A stretch of DNA of 37,014 bases from Euryarchaeota archaeon UBA136 (GTDB lineage: Archaea > Thermoplasmatota > Poseidoniia > MGIII > CG-Epi1), in the NCBI GenBank assembly GCA_002506485.1, contig DAXQ01000054.1, positions 1 to 37,014 of the forward strand. Direction: 5' to 3'. The position numbers were made by a program, and so were the translations under genes. Below, in pieces: positions 16,172 to 24,730 of this stretch. Under the pieces are notes generated by a model that saw only the letters and a program-made list of their open reading frames with translations, searched no databases and had not been told where the DNA came from. Positions within the stretch are counted from its first letter, which is position 1; every line of letters starts with the position of its first letter.

Positions 16172-16755
16172 ACGCCAGGGTCCCTCGATTTGGTTTGTAC
16201 AACCATTCCAGCGATTAAGATGGTTGCAATTATGAAAAGAGCAGGTACGCAGGTGTCAGGCATAGTTGGTATATTGCCCATAAATCCTCCTCCTGCTGCC
16301 TTAGCGGATTCGACTAATCCATTAACTACAGCTCCAATAACAACAATGATTGGAATTAAGATGGATACAATCAGGAATTGTTCAGAGGTAGCAGTCAGCC
16401 CTTCTGTGAAGGCATCCAAATCAATTCTTCTATCCCTCGCTTCTTTCTCGGCAATTGACCTCAGTCGGTCTATAACATTCGTATCCTCTTCTACAGACAT
16501 AATTAAGGATGATAATACCTTTCTCAGACCAGCAGAACTGGTGCTTCGCATTTGAGTACGCATAGCATCACTGAAGTTTCTGCCACTATCGGTATCAGAG
16601 AATATCTGTTTGAAAATCGCACTAAGTTCGCCATAGTCCTCATCAGCAATGTGTTTCATCGCCTCAGCAACACCGACACCAGATTCAAGTAGAACCTCAA
16701 TCGCTCGGATAGCGTATAGCAATTCTTGGTCGACTGACGCCAAACGTGACTTCAA
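16168..16755 (-). CDS. Pilus platform membrane protein, second single T2SF domain
   Basis: A 195-residue protein with an N-terminal helical T2SF-type domain (about 8-110). Visible pieces are AIRAIEVLLESGVGVAEAM and the GRNFSDAMRTQMRSTSSAGLRKVLSSLI region. Two hydrophobic segments follow, near 125-148 and 167-185. It is shorter than its partner at 15395-16171, and together they make the pair expected for Tad/Epd-like pili. The listed start is TTG 16755. A TATA-like box on the minus strand at 16763-16774 is only 14 bases away from it but 26 bases from an in-frame TTG at 16743 (protein beginning ASVDQELL), so that may be the true leaderless start. This would be the first gene of the unit running to purM. 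Confidence 0.72.
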   Translation of the reverse strand: MKSRLASVDQELLYAIRAIEVLLESGVGVAEAMKHIADEDYGELSAIFKQIFSDTDSGRNFSDAMRTQMRSTSSAGLRKVLSSLIMSVEEDTNVIDRLRSIAEKEARDRRIDLDAFTEGLTATSEQFLIVSILIPIIVVIGAVVNGLVESAKAAGGGFMGNIPTMPDTCVPALFIIATILIAGMVVQTKSRDPGV

Positions 16756-16762
16756 TACAGCC

Positions 16763-16774
16763 CCACTATAAACG
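16763..16774 (-). promoter_or_regulatory. TATA-like box for the Tad-like/purM unit
   Basis: Minus strand CGTTTATAGTGG. The centre is about 26 bases before the in-frame TTG at 16743, matching the spacing seen at other promoters in the window and suggesting that TTG as the true start. Confidence 0.35.
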
Positions 16775-16792
16775 CTTAGCTTCCTTCAAGAA

Positions 16793-17491
16793 TTAAATCG
16801 AAGTCCTTTCCAATTCTCTACGATAGGTGAATGCCCCAATGTAGAATGAAAAGACCATTCCCCATTCGCAAAAAGCAGTCAGATTAAGATACGTCGACCT
16901 TTCTTGATTAACTGTTGGAGGATTATCTAGCCTGTAAAAGAATCCGTGTCCATCTTCAACAAGTTCTTGACTGTCCAAACCACTGAAAACTATCATCAAT
17001 GCATAGAATCCCCACCCAGCATAGACTGCCAATCTCCTAATGTCGTGACCCTTCCCTGATTTTTCCAGGAGATGATTTGCAAAGGTACCCCAGATTAGGA
17101 AAGAGGTGAACAGCACACCAGCGGTTACTCCATGCAGTACAGGATGTATATTCCAATGGAAATTTACAGTTATAATCCCACATACTCCACCAAACGATGC
17201 CATAATTCTAATCAGATCATTCCATGATTCATAATTCCCACCAGCTTCCCTTGCCATTGGCCCGAATATCCGGTGGAAAGTTTGGGTAAGCAGAATAAAG
17301 CAAAAAATACTTACAGTTAGGCCTGCACTGAACAGACTGGATTCAGGTTCAGCGAATGGCATTTCAGATATAATGGGAATAAAGGGCGCTACCCTTCCAC
17401 TTGTGGTTGAAACAAGATAAGTCGTTACCAAAGTCAGAGCTCCAAGTCCGGAGCTCAACTCTAGAAGTCTCTTCGCATCGATATTTCCCAT
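16793..17491 (-). CDS. DRAM/Frag1/Sfk1-like six-helix membrane protein
   Basis: A 232-residue protein with about six hydrophobic segments (near 13-30, 53-72, 92-108, 115-135, 150-168, 205-225). After the first helix comes a loop with PFIPIISE and then PESSLF. This recalls the conserved luminal loop of the DRAM/Frag1/Sfk1 family (pattern PfIS..g..PPEs.lF), best known from eukaryotic autophagy and lipid-remodelling proteins. The assignment rests on this loop, the helix count and the length. The biochemical role in archaea is unknown. The ATG shares TAATG with the stop of pyruvate phosphate dikinase, so it is translationally coupled to a central-carbon enzyme for no obvious reason. Confidence is moderate on family and low on function. 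Confidence 0.55.
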   Translation of the reverse strand: MGNIDAKRLLELSSGLGALTLVTTYLVSTTSGRVAPFIPIISEMPFAEPESSLFSAGLTVSIFCFILLTQTFHRIFGPMAREAGGNYESWNDLIRIMASFGGVCGIITVNFHWNIHPVLHGVTAGVLFTSFLIWGTFANHLLEKSGKGHDIRRLAVYAGWGFYALMIVFSGLDSQELVEDGHGFFYRLDNPPTVNQERSTYLNLTAFCEWGMVFSFYIGAFTYRRELERTSI

Positions 17492-20184
17492 TATTTCAGT
17501 ACTGCCTGTGCTGCAGACAGCCTAGCAATGGGCACTCTGAATGGTGAGCATGACACATAATCCATGCCTACGTCATGGCAAAAGTGAACTGATTTTGGAT
17601 CTCCTCCGTGTTCACCACAAATTCCAATTTTCAACTTAGGTCTGACACTTCTTCCCTTTTCAATACCCATGCGCACCAATTCACAGACTCCCTCATCTAG
17701 GCTTGCAAAGGGGTCCTCGGGCAGGAGCTCCTGCTCCAGATACGAGGGCATGAATCCCCCCGTATCATCCCTGCTGAAACCGAATGTCATCTGTGTCAAG
17801 TCATTGGTACCAAACGAGAAGAATTCGGCTTTTTCCGCAATCTTATCAGCAATTATGGTCGCTCTTGGGATTTCTATCATAGTTCCAACCATGTAATTGT
17901 CGAGATTATCAATCTTTGATGCTACACCTCTAATAATCTTTTCTTGGTGATCGTATTCAGTAGACATTCCTGTCAAAGGTACCATTATCTCAGGATAGTT
18001 TTCAACACCTTCACCCGTAAGTTCAGCGGCTGCTTCAAGAATAGACCTGGCTTGCATCTCGGTGATCTCAGGATGAGTTATACCTAATCTCACTCCGCGA
18101 TGCCCCATCATTGGATTGGATTCTTTCAGAGCATCGGATCTCCGGGCAAGTTCCTTTGAATCTATACCAAGCGAATCAGAAAGTTGTTTCTGCCTCTTCT
18201 TATCATGCGGAATGAATTCATGTAGAGGGGGGTCCATCAATCTGATTGTTACAGGCAGTCCTTTCATTGCTCTCAATGTCTCTTTGATATCATTCTTCAT
18301 GAAGGGAAATAGAGAATCCAACGCAGTTTTTCTCTCTTCAGCGTTATTTGACATTATCATTTCTTGCAGATGAAATAATGGCTCTTCAGACCCCTCACCG
18401 TAGAACATATGTTCTATTCTGAATAAACCGATGCCCTGAGCTCCAAATTCAAGGGCGCGTTTCGCATCCGCAGGCGTTTCAGCATTAGTTCTGACTTTCA
18501 GTTTTCTGATGCCGTCACACAAACTTAGGAAATGGGAAAGATAATCACTCGTGATGTCAGGTTCAATCAGAGGCAATTCACCCTCGTAGACTTTGCCTAC
18601 AGTACCGTTCAGAGTTATTTTATCCCCTTCACGAATTGTTGTTCCTCCCACTGTAAATTCCCTTTGAGCAGAGTCTACTTTCATTTCTCCAGCTCCGACA
18701 ATGCAACACATTCCCCATCCTCTGGCTACCAATGCAGCATGGGAAGTCATTCCACCTCTTGAAGTCAGGATTGCAATCGAGGCCCTCATGCCTTCAACAT
18801 CTTCGGGGTTTGTCTCTTCTCTAACCAATACCACTTTCTCACCTCTAGCTTCCCAATCAACAGCGTCCTGTGCAGTGAAGACAGCTTTCCCGGTAGCTCC
18901 CCCTGGTCCGGCAGGCAGTCCCTTAGCCAGTAAACTGGTACTCTTCTCAGCCTCCGGATCTACAATAGGGTGCAAAAGCTCATCGAGTTGAGAAGGGGCC
19001 ACTCTTCCAATAGCAGTCTTCTCGTCTATCAGTTTCTCCTTTACCATTTCAGATGCCATTCTAATTGCAGCCGGTCCATTTCTCTTTCCTATTCTGCACT
19101 GCAACATCCATAATTTCCCAGATTGGATGGTAAATTCAATATCCAACATGTCGTGGTAATGTTTTTCCAACCCGAGTCTGATATCATCCAATTCTCTATA
19201 CAAATCGGGATAATCCTGTTCTAAACTTGCTAGTTTATCACTATGCTCGGTCCTGCAAACTTCGTTCAAAGGATTTGGAGTTCTGATACCGGCCACAACG
19301 TCCTCACCTTGGGCCTTGGCCAACCATTCTCCATAGAAGTTGTTCTCTCCCGTCGCAGGATTTCTGGTGAAAGCTACTCCAGTTGCACTGTCATCTCCGA
19401 GGTTTCCAAAGACCATAGCCTGAACATTTACAGCAGTTCCCCATTCTCCAGGAATGGCCTCTATTTTCCGATAAGCGATAGCTCTTTTCCCATTCCATGA
19501 CATGAAGACCGCTGACACGGCTCCCCACAATTGTTCCCAGGGGTCCTCTGGGAATGGTTTTTTGAGAACTTCCAATATTTTTCCTTTGTATATTTCAACC
19601 AGATCCTTTAGATTTGTTGCTGATAATTCAGTATCCTCACTAACACCGACTTGTTCTTTCATCTTTTCTAATTCATGTTCGAGCTGGTTTCGAATTCCCA
19701 TTCCTTCTTCAGGTTCAATGCCCGCTGCTTTTTCCATTACCACATCTGAATACATCTGGACCAATCTTCTTTGAGCATCATACACGAATCTGGGATCACC
19801 ACTCTGGGCAATCAATCCGTTGCGTGTAAAGTCATTCAATCCAACGTTGAGCACAGTTTCCATCATGCCCGGCATGGAAGTTCTTGCTCCAGATCTTACA
19901 GATAATAGAAGTGGGTTATCGGGATCTCCAAATACAGTCCCCAGCCTTTTCTCAAGGTCCTTAAGAGAATGCTTCATTTGTGCTTCCAGATTCTCAGGAT
20001 AGGATTGTTTGTTCTCATTGAAATGCGCGCACACCTCAGTTGTTATCGTGAATCCGGGAGGGACTGGAATATCTAGCTTGGACATTTCAGCTAGATTTGC
20101 ACCTTTTCCACCCAATAAGTTCTTCATCTCGGCATCGCCATCTGTCATGCCCGGACCAAACCCATAGACGTGTTTCTCACTCAT
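17491..20184 (-). CDS. ppdK: Pyruvate, phosphate dikinase
   Basis: PPDK interconverts pyruvate, ATP and phosphate with PEP, AMP and pyrophosphate; it can serve glycolysis or gluconeogenesis. The protein is about 897 residues, the usual length. The ATP-grasp domain opens with MKNLLGGKGANLAEM, followed by VPPGFTITTEVC. The phosphohistidine swivel is GGMTSHAALVARGWG (near 460-475). The C-terminal PEP/pyruvate barrel has LMDPPLHEFIP, GHRGVRLGI, FGTNDLTQMTFGFSRDD and the catalytic-cysteine motif GICGEHGGDP. I chose ATG 20184 because a TATA-like box at 20208-20217 lies 28 bases upstream and the chain then begins at the family's first strand; in-frame ATGs at 20193 and 20199 are alternatives. It is co-transcribed with the DRAM-like gene. 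Confidence 0.95.
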   Translation of the reverse strand: MSEKHVYGFGPGMTDGDAEMKNLLGGKGANLAEMSKLDIPVPPGFTITTEVCAHFNENKQSYPENLEAQMKHSLKDLEKRLGTVFGDPDNPLLLSVRSGARTSMPGMMETVLNVGLNDFTRNGLIAQSGDPRFVYDAQRRLVQMYSDVVMEKAAGIEPEEGMGIRNQLEHELEKMKEQVGVSEDTELSATNLKDLVEIYKGKILEVLKKPFPEDPWEQLWGAVSAVFMSWNGKRAIAYRKIEAIPGEWGTAVNVQAMVFGNLGDDSATGVAFTRNPATGENNFYGEWLAKAQGEDVVAGIRTPNPLNEVCRTEHSDKLASLEQDYPDLYRELDDIRLGLEKHYHDMLDIEFTIQSGKLWMLQCRIGKRNGPAAIRMASEMVKEKLIDEKTAIGRVAPSQLDELLHPIVDPEAEKSTSLLAKGLPAGPGGATGKAVFTAQDAVDWEARGEKVVLVREETNPEDVEGMRASIAILTSRGGMTSHAALVARGWGMCCIVGAGEMKVDSAQREFTVGGTTIREGDKITLNGTVGKVYEGELPLIEPDITSDYLSHFLSLCDGIRKLKVRTNAETPADAKRALEFGAQGIGLFRIEHMFYGEGSEEPLFHLQEMIMSNNAEERKTALDSLFPFMKNDIKETLRAMKGLPVTIRLMDPPLHEFIPHDKKRQKQLSDSLGIDSKELARRSDALKESNPMMGHRGVRLGITHPEITEMQARSILEAAAELTGEGVENYPEIMVPLTGMSTEYDHQEKIIRGVASKIDNLDNYMVGTMIEIPRATIIADKIAEKAEFFSFGTNDLTQMTFGFSRDDTGGFMPSYLEQELLPEDPFASLDEGVCELVRMGIEKGRSVRPKLKIGICGEHGGDPKSVHFCHDVGMDYVSCSPFRVPIARLSAAQAVLK

Positions 20185-20207
20185 TATACTCATGCTCATT
20201 GAGGACG

Positions 20208-20217
20208 GTATTAATCC
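20208..20217 (-). promoter_or_regulatory. TATA-like box for ppdK
   Basis: Minus strand GGATTAATAC between the upstream unknown gene and ppdK. Its centre is about 28 bases before ATG 20184 and 14 before ATG 20199, which favours the shorter start. Confidence 0.35.
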
Positions 20218-20226
20218 ACTTCCTCA

Positions 20227-20652
20227 TTATTTCATAGGGTCATGTAGTTTACCTATCAGAGGCCAACCAGACCACATCAGCCTATCATCCAATTCTATCA
20301 TTATCCTGTAAACTTCATCATATCCCTCTATAACGTGCTCAACAATACAAGGTTTGCACTCGTCACTTAACCATTTTCTAATAATCTTAGGATTTCCAAA
20401 TTCTAAATTTTCAGCAATGATGCACAATTCTGACAATCGAATCTCTAACTGTCCCACAAAATCGACCGATTCTTTGAGAGCTGTTGTGAAGTGGGTGAAT
20501 CTAAATCCCTCGTCATTTGCCAATTCATCTAAGTTATCTCTACTAGGTGCACCTTGTTCAATTAACATTTCCATCAGTTTCTGCTCTCCGTATATTTTGT
20601 TAGCAGCAGCTAATAGAAATCTCAGGCTTTCCCTTTTCTTTTCCTTATCCAT
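20227..20652 (-). CDS. Unknown, helix-rich 141-residue protein
   Basis: I do not recognise this family. The protein is soluble, with no signal peptide or membrane segment. It is rich in predicted amphipathic helices: a basic N-terminus (MDKEKKRESLRFLLAA), then long Leu/Glu-rich stretches to about residue 85, a SDECKPCIVEH segment containing a CxxC, and an aromatic C-terminus (LMWSGWPLIGKLHD). The start overlaps the end of the GTPase-like gene by eight bases, so the two are translationally coupled and probably make partner proteins. A GTPase effector or regulator is one guess from context only. Confidence 0.6.
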   Translation of the reverse strand: MDKEKKRESLRFLLAAANKIYGEQKLMEMLIEQGAPSRDNLDELANDEGFRFTHFTTALKESVDFVGQLEIRLSELCIIAENLEFGNPKIIRKWLSDECKPCIVEHVIEGYDEVYRIMIELDDRLMWSGWPLIGKLHDPMK

Positions 20653-21121
20653 TTTTATTACTTAGGTACTTTGTAATGGCCAGAATATCAGTTTCTGAAG
20701 CTATTGCCGTTTCTTCATCAATAGTTTCTCCAATCCCAACACACATTATTCTTTCGTTTGAATAATCACTCCATTCATTGCTAATTCCGTTGGTACGGTT
20801 CAGGATTATCGCCCTATCTGTATCAGGGGTATTTTCAGTCAGATAATTCCATAGTTCAACAAAATTCTCATCGGGTTTATTTCGACCGTCACCAACCACT
20901 ATTTGCATATCTGAAGCCTTGATCCAATCAATCCATATTTTTCCGATAGCAGTAGGCGCATCAATCTCATAGAACATCATTCCATTCAATTCACAGGAAT
21001 GGTCCAGCATCATGTCAGGTACATTATCAGGAACCACAAAATTTCCCCGAGGTCTGGGCAGACTCCTCATGAATGTTGATTTCCCGGCACCCATAGGTCC
21101 GGTGACCAATATGTAAGTCAT
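20645..21121 (-). CDS. P-loop NTPase resembling a degenerate small GTPase
   Basis: A 158-residue protein, the size of a bare small-GTPase domain. It starts with a strand and a perfect Walker A (LVTGPMGAGKSTF, residues about 5-17), similar to the GPVGAGKTTF of archaeal Arf/MglA-like GTPases. The G3 region reads EIDAPTAIGK rather than DxxGQ, and the guanine-specificity position reads LNRTNG rather than NKxD, so nucleotide specificity and catalysis may differ. It overlaps the TrmJ stop (ATGA) and the downstream unknown gene (eight bases). A nucleotide kinase is less likely because no lid or acceptor motif is visible. The function is unknown. Confidence 0.6.
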   Translation of the reverse strand: MTYILVTGPMGAGKSTFMRSLPRPRGNFVVPDNVPDMMLDHSCELNGMMFYEIDAPTAIGKIWIDWIKASDMQIVVGDGRNKPDENFVELWNYLTENTPDTDRAIILNRTNGISNEWSDYSNERIMCVGIGETIDEETAIASETDILAITKYLSNKNG

Positions 21122-21810
21122 CTTTTTCCTTCCTTTATGGCTTTGAAGATCCCCATTAGATTCTCGTATTCACCCTCGTCAGGATTACCTCTGGATATTA
21201 ATCTTCTGAGAGTGGTTCTCGATCGATTCAGTCGCCTCCTAGGATAACTAGTTTCTTCCAATAAATTCATGATTCTATCAACCAGTCTTTCAAATTCTTC
21301 ATTAGAAACAGCTTTTCGTTTTTTCGGATTCTTGTGATTTCCATCCCGATATATTTCATACAGTACAATTCCAACGGCATGCGACAAATTGAGGATTGGA
21401 AATTTGGGATTTGTAGGGATGGTTATTGTAACTTCACACAAGGCCAATTCTTCACGATATAGTCCATAGTTCTCCCTTCCAAATATTAAAGCCGGTTTCT
21501 CTCTTTCCTTGATTAAATCAGGTAATTCTTTGACGCTTTTGGGTGCCCTGAACCATCGTTTATCGCCTTCTGGCTTGATTCCACTGGTAGCTATAGCTAC
21601 ATCACAATCTGCTAGTGCTTCCTTTAAGGTATCAAATCGTGACAAGTTTTCAAGGATAGGCTTTCCTGATTTCGATCTTGCATACCCGTCATCATCAATT
21701 TCACATCCTTTGACCAAGGCCAGATCATCTATTGCGAAATTCACCATCGCTCGTGCAACAGCTCCTACATTTCCGGGATGCTGCGGTTCAACTAGGACAA
21801 TTCTTGTCAA
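21118..21810 (-). CDS. trmJ: TrmJ-type tRNA 2'-O-methyltransferase (SPOUT)
   Basis: TrmJ methylates the ribose at position 32 of tRNA anticodon loops using S-adenosylmethionine. The 230-residue protein begins at the first strand of the knot fold (RIVLVEPQHPGNVGAVARAM), which matches the family's N-terminus. It contains the trefoil-knot motifs FGRENYGL near 110 and IPTNPKFPILNLSHAVGI near 131-148. A basic C-terminal helical extension (about 170-230, YPRRRLNRSRTTLRRL) fits the dimerisation or tRNA-binding tail seen in TrmJ. The start is TTG 21810, seven bases after the RmuC stop. The closest alternative is another SpoU-family rRNA methylase. Confidence 0.88.
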   Translation of the reverse strand: MTRIVLVEPQHPGNVGAVARAMVNFAIDDLALVKGCEIDDDGYARSKSGKPILENLSRFDTLKEALADCDVAIATSGIKPEGDKRWFRAPKSVKELPDLIKEREKPALIFGRENYGLYREELALCEVTITIPTNPKFPILNLSHAVGIVLYEIYRDGNHKNPKKRKAVSNEEFERLVDRIMNLLEETSYPRRRLNRSRTTLRRLISRGNPDEGEYENLMGIFKAIKEGKR

Positions 21811-21817
21811 TGTAACA

Positions 21818-22960
21818 CTACTCGGTCTTTAATTTTTCTTGGATTTCTCTTGGTGAGTCCTCGATATCCTTCATTTCTAGAAAGTTTTCATTTGAACCTT
21901 TCAATTCATTGAGTTTTTCTTGAGCAGGTAATAGTCTTCGATTATAGGAACCAACTGTTTTATTGTATGAATTTATGCTGCTTTGCAGACCCTTTCCTAT
22001 TCCTTCTACATGGTCTATGAATGTATTGATTCTATCAGCCAGATCCTCAGTAACTGCCAAGATTTTCTTCGCGTTGTGGTTTCTCTCTTCTTGTTGCCAA
22101 CTGTAAAAAACAGAACGGAGCAAAGCAAGAAGAATGTAAGGAGATGCCAGAATAACATTCTTTTCAACTGCCTCTTCCCAGAGGGTGGGCCTGTGCAATA
22201 ATGCTATTTGCAACATGTGTTCACCTGGCATGAACATTATAACAAAATCAGGCGATATTTTGTTTCCACTTTCATCCTTTAGATTATCTTGATAACTTTT
22301 CTGACCTAGTGATTTTACAGTTTCCCATACATCATCTGCAAATTGCCCCATCAATTTCTCTTTCTCATCTTGATCTTTAGAATCATAGGCATCCAAGAGC
22401 CTTCCAGGTGCTTTGGAATCAATTACTAATTGCCTACCACCAGGCATGTTTATGATTGCGTCAGGGCGCTGCTTTGAACCATCCTTAGTTTCGATTGTTT
22501 TTTGTTCAACATAATCCACATGTCTCAGCATATTGGAGTGCTCAATTACCCTTCTGAGTTGAACTTCACCCCAATTCCCCCTCATTGAATTATCACTAAG
22601 AGCTGAGGAGAGTTTAGTGGTCGACAATTCTAGACCTTTGTACTGTTCTTGTAATAGTTTCACATTCTCAGATATGGAACCGTATGCTTCGCCCCTATGT
22701 TTTCTTTCTTTTTCAATTAATTCTTTTAAACTTTTAAGCTCTTCACGTAGTATTCTAGCTTCAGATTCACTAGATTCTTTTGCTTTTTCTATACTTTTTA
22801 AATCTAAAGTATCTCTTTCTATTATCTTGTCTTTTATTTCGACTTGGACATCTTTTATTGATTGTATGTTAAAATCTTCTTTGTCACTTTTATTTAGATT
22901 AAAATAAAGCATTAGAACAATCGTGACTATTAGAAGTCCGATAATGATTTGTTCTAGCAT
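21818..22960 (-). CDS. rmuC: RmuC-family DNA recombination protein
   Basis: RmuC proteins carry a PD-(D/E)XK-like nuclease fold and limit inverted-repeat recombination in bacteria. This 380-residue protein has an N-terminal membrane helix (IIIGLLIVTIVLMLYF, residues 5-20) and a coiled coil (about 40-120, Glu/Lys/Ser rich). The RmuC domain includes RGNWGEVQLRRVIEHS, KQRPDAIINMPGGRQLVIDSKAP and PDFVIMFMPGE. The conserved E, D and DxK residues of the nuclease core are therefore present. The family is mainly bacterial. It is the first gene of a tight run with trmJ, the GTPase-like gene and the unknown gene (gaps of seven bases or overlaps). The ATG at 22960 is clear. Confidence 0.9.
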   Translation of the reverse strand: MLEQIIIGLLIVTIVLMLYFNLNKSDKEDFNIQSIKDVQVEIKDKIIERDTLDLKSIEKAKESSESEARILREELKSLKELIEKERKHRGEAYGSISENVKLLQEQYKGLELSTTKLSSALSDNSMRGNWGEVQLRRVIEHSNMLRHVDYVEQKTIETKDGSKQRPDAIINMPGGRQLVIDSKAPGRLLDAYDSKDQDEKEKLMGQFADDVWETVKSLGQKSYQDNLKDESGNKISPDFVIMFMPGEHMLQIALLHRPTLWEEAVEKNVILASPYILLALLRSVFYSWQQEERNHNAKKILAVTEDLADRINTFIDHVEGIGKGLQSSINSYNKTVGSYNRRLLPAQEKLNELKGSNENFLEMKDIEDSPREIQEKLKTE

Positions 22961-22996
22961 GTCATGTTAAACTAACCTGACTAATTAGTATTTTGT

Positions 22997-24421
22997 CTAT
23001 AGTTCCTTCATAGAAGATATTAATTCAGTCATCATTTTCTTCCCGTCACCGAACAACATCATGGTCTTGTCCTCATAGAATAGGTCATTGTCCACGCCAG
23101 CATATCCTACAGACAAGGATCTCTTCACCATGACAACCACTCTGGCCTTGTCCGCATCAATTATTGGCATTCCTGCCAATGGCCCCTCACCGCTTCTGGC
23201 CACGGGATTTACGGTATCATTGGCTCCTACTACCAGAGCTACATCACATTCTCCCATTTCCGAGTTGATATCATCCATCTCAATTAATTTTTCGTAAGGA
23301 ACATTAGCCTCGGCCAATAACACATTCATGTGACCGGGCATTCGACCCGCTACGGGATGAATACCATATTTCACTTCACATCCATTTGCCTCTAGGATAT
23401 CTGCAAATTCACGAACTTGGTGCTGACACTGAGAAACAGCCATGCCATATCCTGGAATAATCACACATTTTGATATTCCGTCACAGATCATGGCAACTTC
23501 ATCTGGATCCGAACCCACTTTGGTGCGGGTTACTGTTTCTTTATCCGTTCCTCCAAACGATTTGAAAAGAACGTCGATCAGACGTCGATTCATCGCTTTA
23601 CACATTATATTTGTTAGCACTAGTCCGGCAGCCCCGACCATTGATCCTGCAATTATCAGAACGTTGTTACTGATAATGAAACCAGTGAAGGCAGCAGCCA
23701 CACCCGATAGAGAATTTAGTAGACTTACTACCACCGGCATGTCTGCCCCACCAATAGGCAGTACGAACAGCAGTCCTAGAATACAGGATAAAACGATAAT
23801 TCCTATGACATAGTCTTGGTTCCCAGGTTCTTCCAGACTCATATAGATTAGACCGACGATTCCAATCAGGAATATTCCTTTGACATAATTCAACCATTCA
23901 GGACCCCAGGTCGGTGTTCTGTACCATTTTCCGAATATCTCAAATCCTCCCTTCAATTTCATCATAGCCAATAAACTTCCAGTCAGGGTCATCCACCCTA
24001 CTAAGGTCGAGAGGCCAATTGCGATCCAAGCTACATGGAATGTTAGCCAGTCAGTCGGGATGGTACCATTGTTAATCATTCTGAAGACTTCAGACGCGGC
24101 AACAAGTGCGCTTGCAGCTCCCCCAAAACCATTGAACAGAGCGACCATTTCTGGCACTCCAGTCATCTGGACCCTCACGGCCATGGTGTAGCCGATTATT
24201 CCACCTGCTATCAGTCCTGCCGGGATTAGTACTGTACCTTCTATCCCATCCCCAAAATTCATCTGTGCTACGGTTACAACTACAGCTACCAGCATCCCTG
24301 ATGCGCCATAGAGGTTACCTGTAGGAGCGGTACGCGGATGCCCCAATTTCTTCAAGCCTAATATGAACAGAATCGAGGCAATAAGATATCCAATATCCCA
24401 GATTTCAGGCTCAAGATCCAT
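22997..24421 (-). CDS. pntB: NAD(P) transhydrogenase beta subunit
   Basis: PntB contributes most of the proton channel and the NADP(H)-binding domain of the membrane transhydrogenase, which makes NADPH from NADH using the proton gradient. The 474-residue protein has about eight or nine membrane helices in the first 280 residues. The soluble domain III follows, with IIPGYGMAVSQCQHQV, GRMPGHMNVLLAEA, MDDINSE and VVGANDTVNPVA. The length is standard (about 460-480). Its ATG directly abuts the stop of the preceding subunit, so the three subunits form one operon. The gene appears complete. Confidence 0.96.
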   Translation of the reverse strand: MDLEPEIWDIGYLIASILFILGLKKLGHPRTAPTGNLYGASGMLVAVVVTVAQMNFGDGIEGTVLIPAGLIAGGIIGYTMAVRVQMTGVPEMVALFNGFGGAASALVAASEVFRMINNGTIPTDWLTFHVAWIAIGLSTLVGWMTLTGSLLAMMKLKGGFEIFGKWYRTPTWGPEWLNYVKGIFLIGIVGLIYMSLEEPGNQDYVIGIIVLSCILGLLFVLPIGGADMPVVVSLLNSLSGVAAAFTGFIISNNVLIIAGSMVGAAGLVLTNIMCKAMNRRLIDVLFKSFGGTDKETVTRTKVGSDPDEVAMICDGISKCVIIPGYGMAVSQCQHQVREFADILEANGCEVKYGIHPVAGRMPGHMNVLLAEANVPYEKLIEMDDINSEMGECDVALVVGANDTVNPVARSGEGPLAGMPIIDADKARVVVMVKRSLSVGYAGVDNDLFYEDKTMMLFGDGKKMMTELISSMKEL

Positions 24422-24730
24422 CTATTTTCCCCTCCTCTTGCCGGCAATCATGTTCAGCATCCGGTTAGTAACAGCAAAGCCTCCAACCACGTTGATCGTT
24501 GCCAAGACCAATGCAGCGAATCCAAGCCATGCTGCCAATGGATAATTCCCCGAATCCGAGGCAATATTACTAGCAAATAATGCCCCAACGATTGTAATTC
24601 CGGAGATCGCATTTGCACCAGACATCAGTGGCGTGTGTAGAGTTGGGGGGACTTTCGTGATAAGTTCAAATCCCAAGAATATGGCAAGTGCAAATATTGT
24701 GATTGCGGCAATCAGTGTGACCAGTTCCAC
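24422..24730 (-). CDS. pntAB: NAD(P) transhydrogenase alpha2 (membrane) subunit
   Basis: This 102-residue protein is the membrane part of the alpha subunit. It corresponds to the C-terminal third of E. coli PntA and is a separate gene here, as in Rhodospirillum and many other bacteria. Three hydrophobic helices are visible (about 3-22, 38-57, 67-90) with the conserved FELITKVPPTLHTPLMSG segment near 21-40. The GTG start at 24730 overlaps the pntAA stop by one base, and the stop abuts the pntB ATG, so translation is likely coupled across all three. Confidence 0.95.
   Translation of the reverse strand: MELVTLIAAITIFALAIFLGFELITKVPPTLHTPLMSGANAISGITIVGALFASNIASDSGNYPLAAWLGFAALVLATINVVGGFAVTNRMLNMIAGKRRGK

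Noticed and set aside
14160..16755. Archaellum (FlaI/FlaJ) operon
   Set aside because: No archaellin, FlaH, FlaF or FlaG genes are adjacent and the platform is two single-domain proteins instead of one FlaJ.
20645..21121. Adenylate- or nucleoside-kinase identity for the P-loop protein
   Set aside because: No lid arginines or nucleotide-acceptor motif are evident, and the Walker A with flanking residues is closer to archaeal small GTPases; left as GTPase-like.
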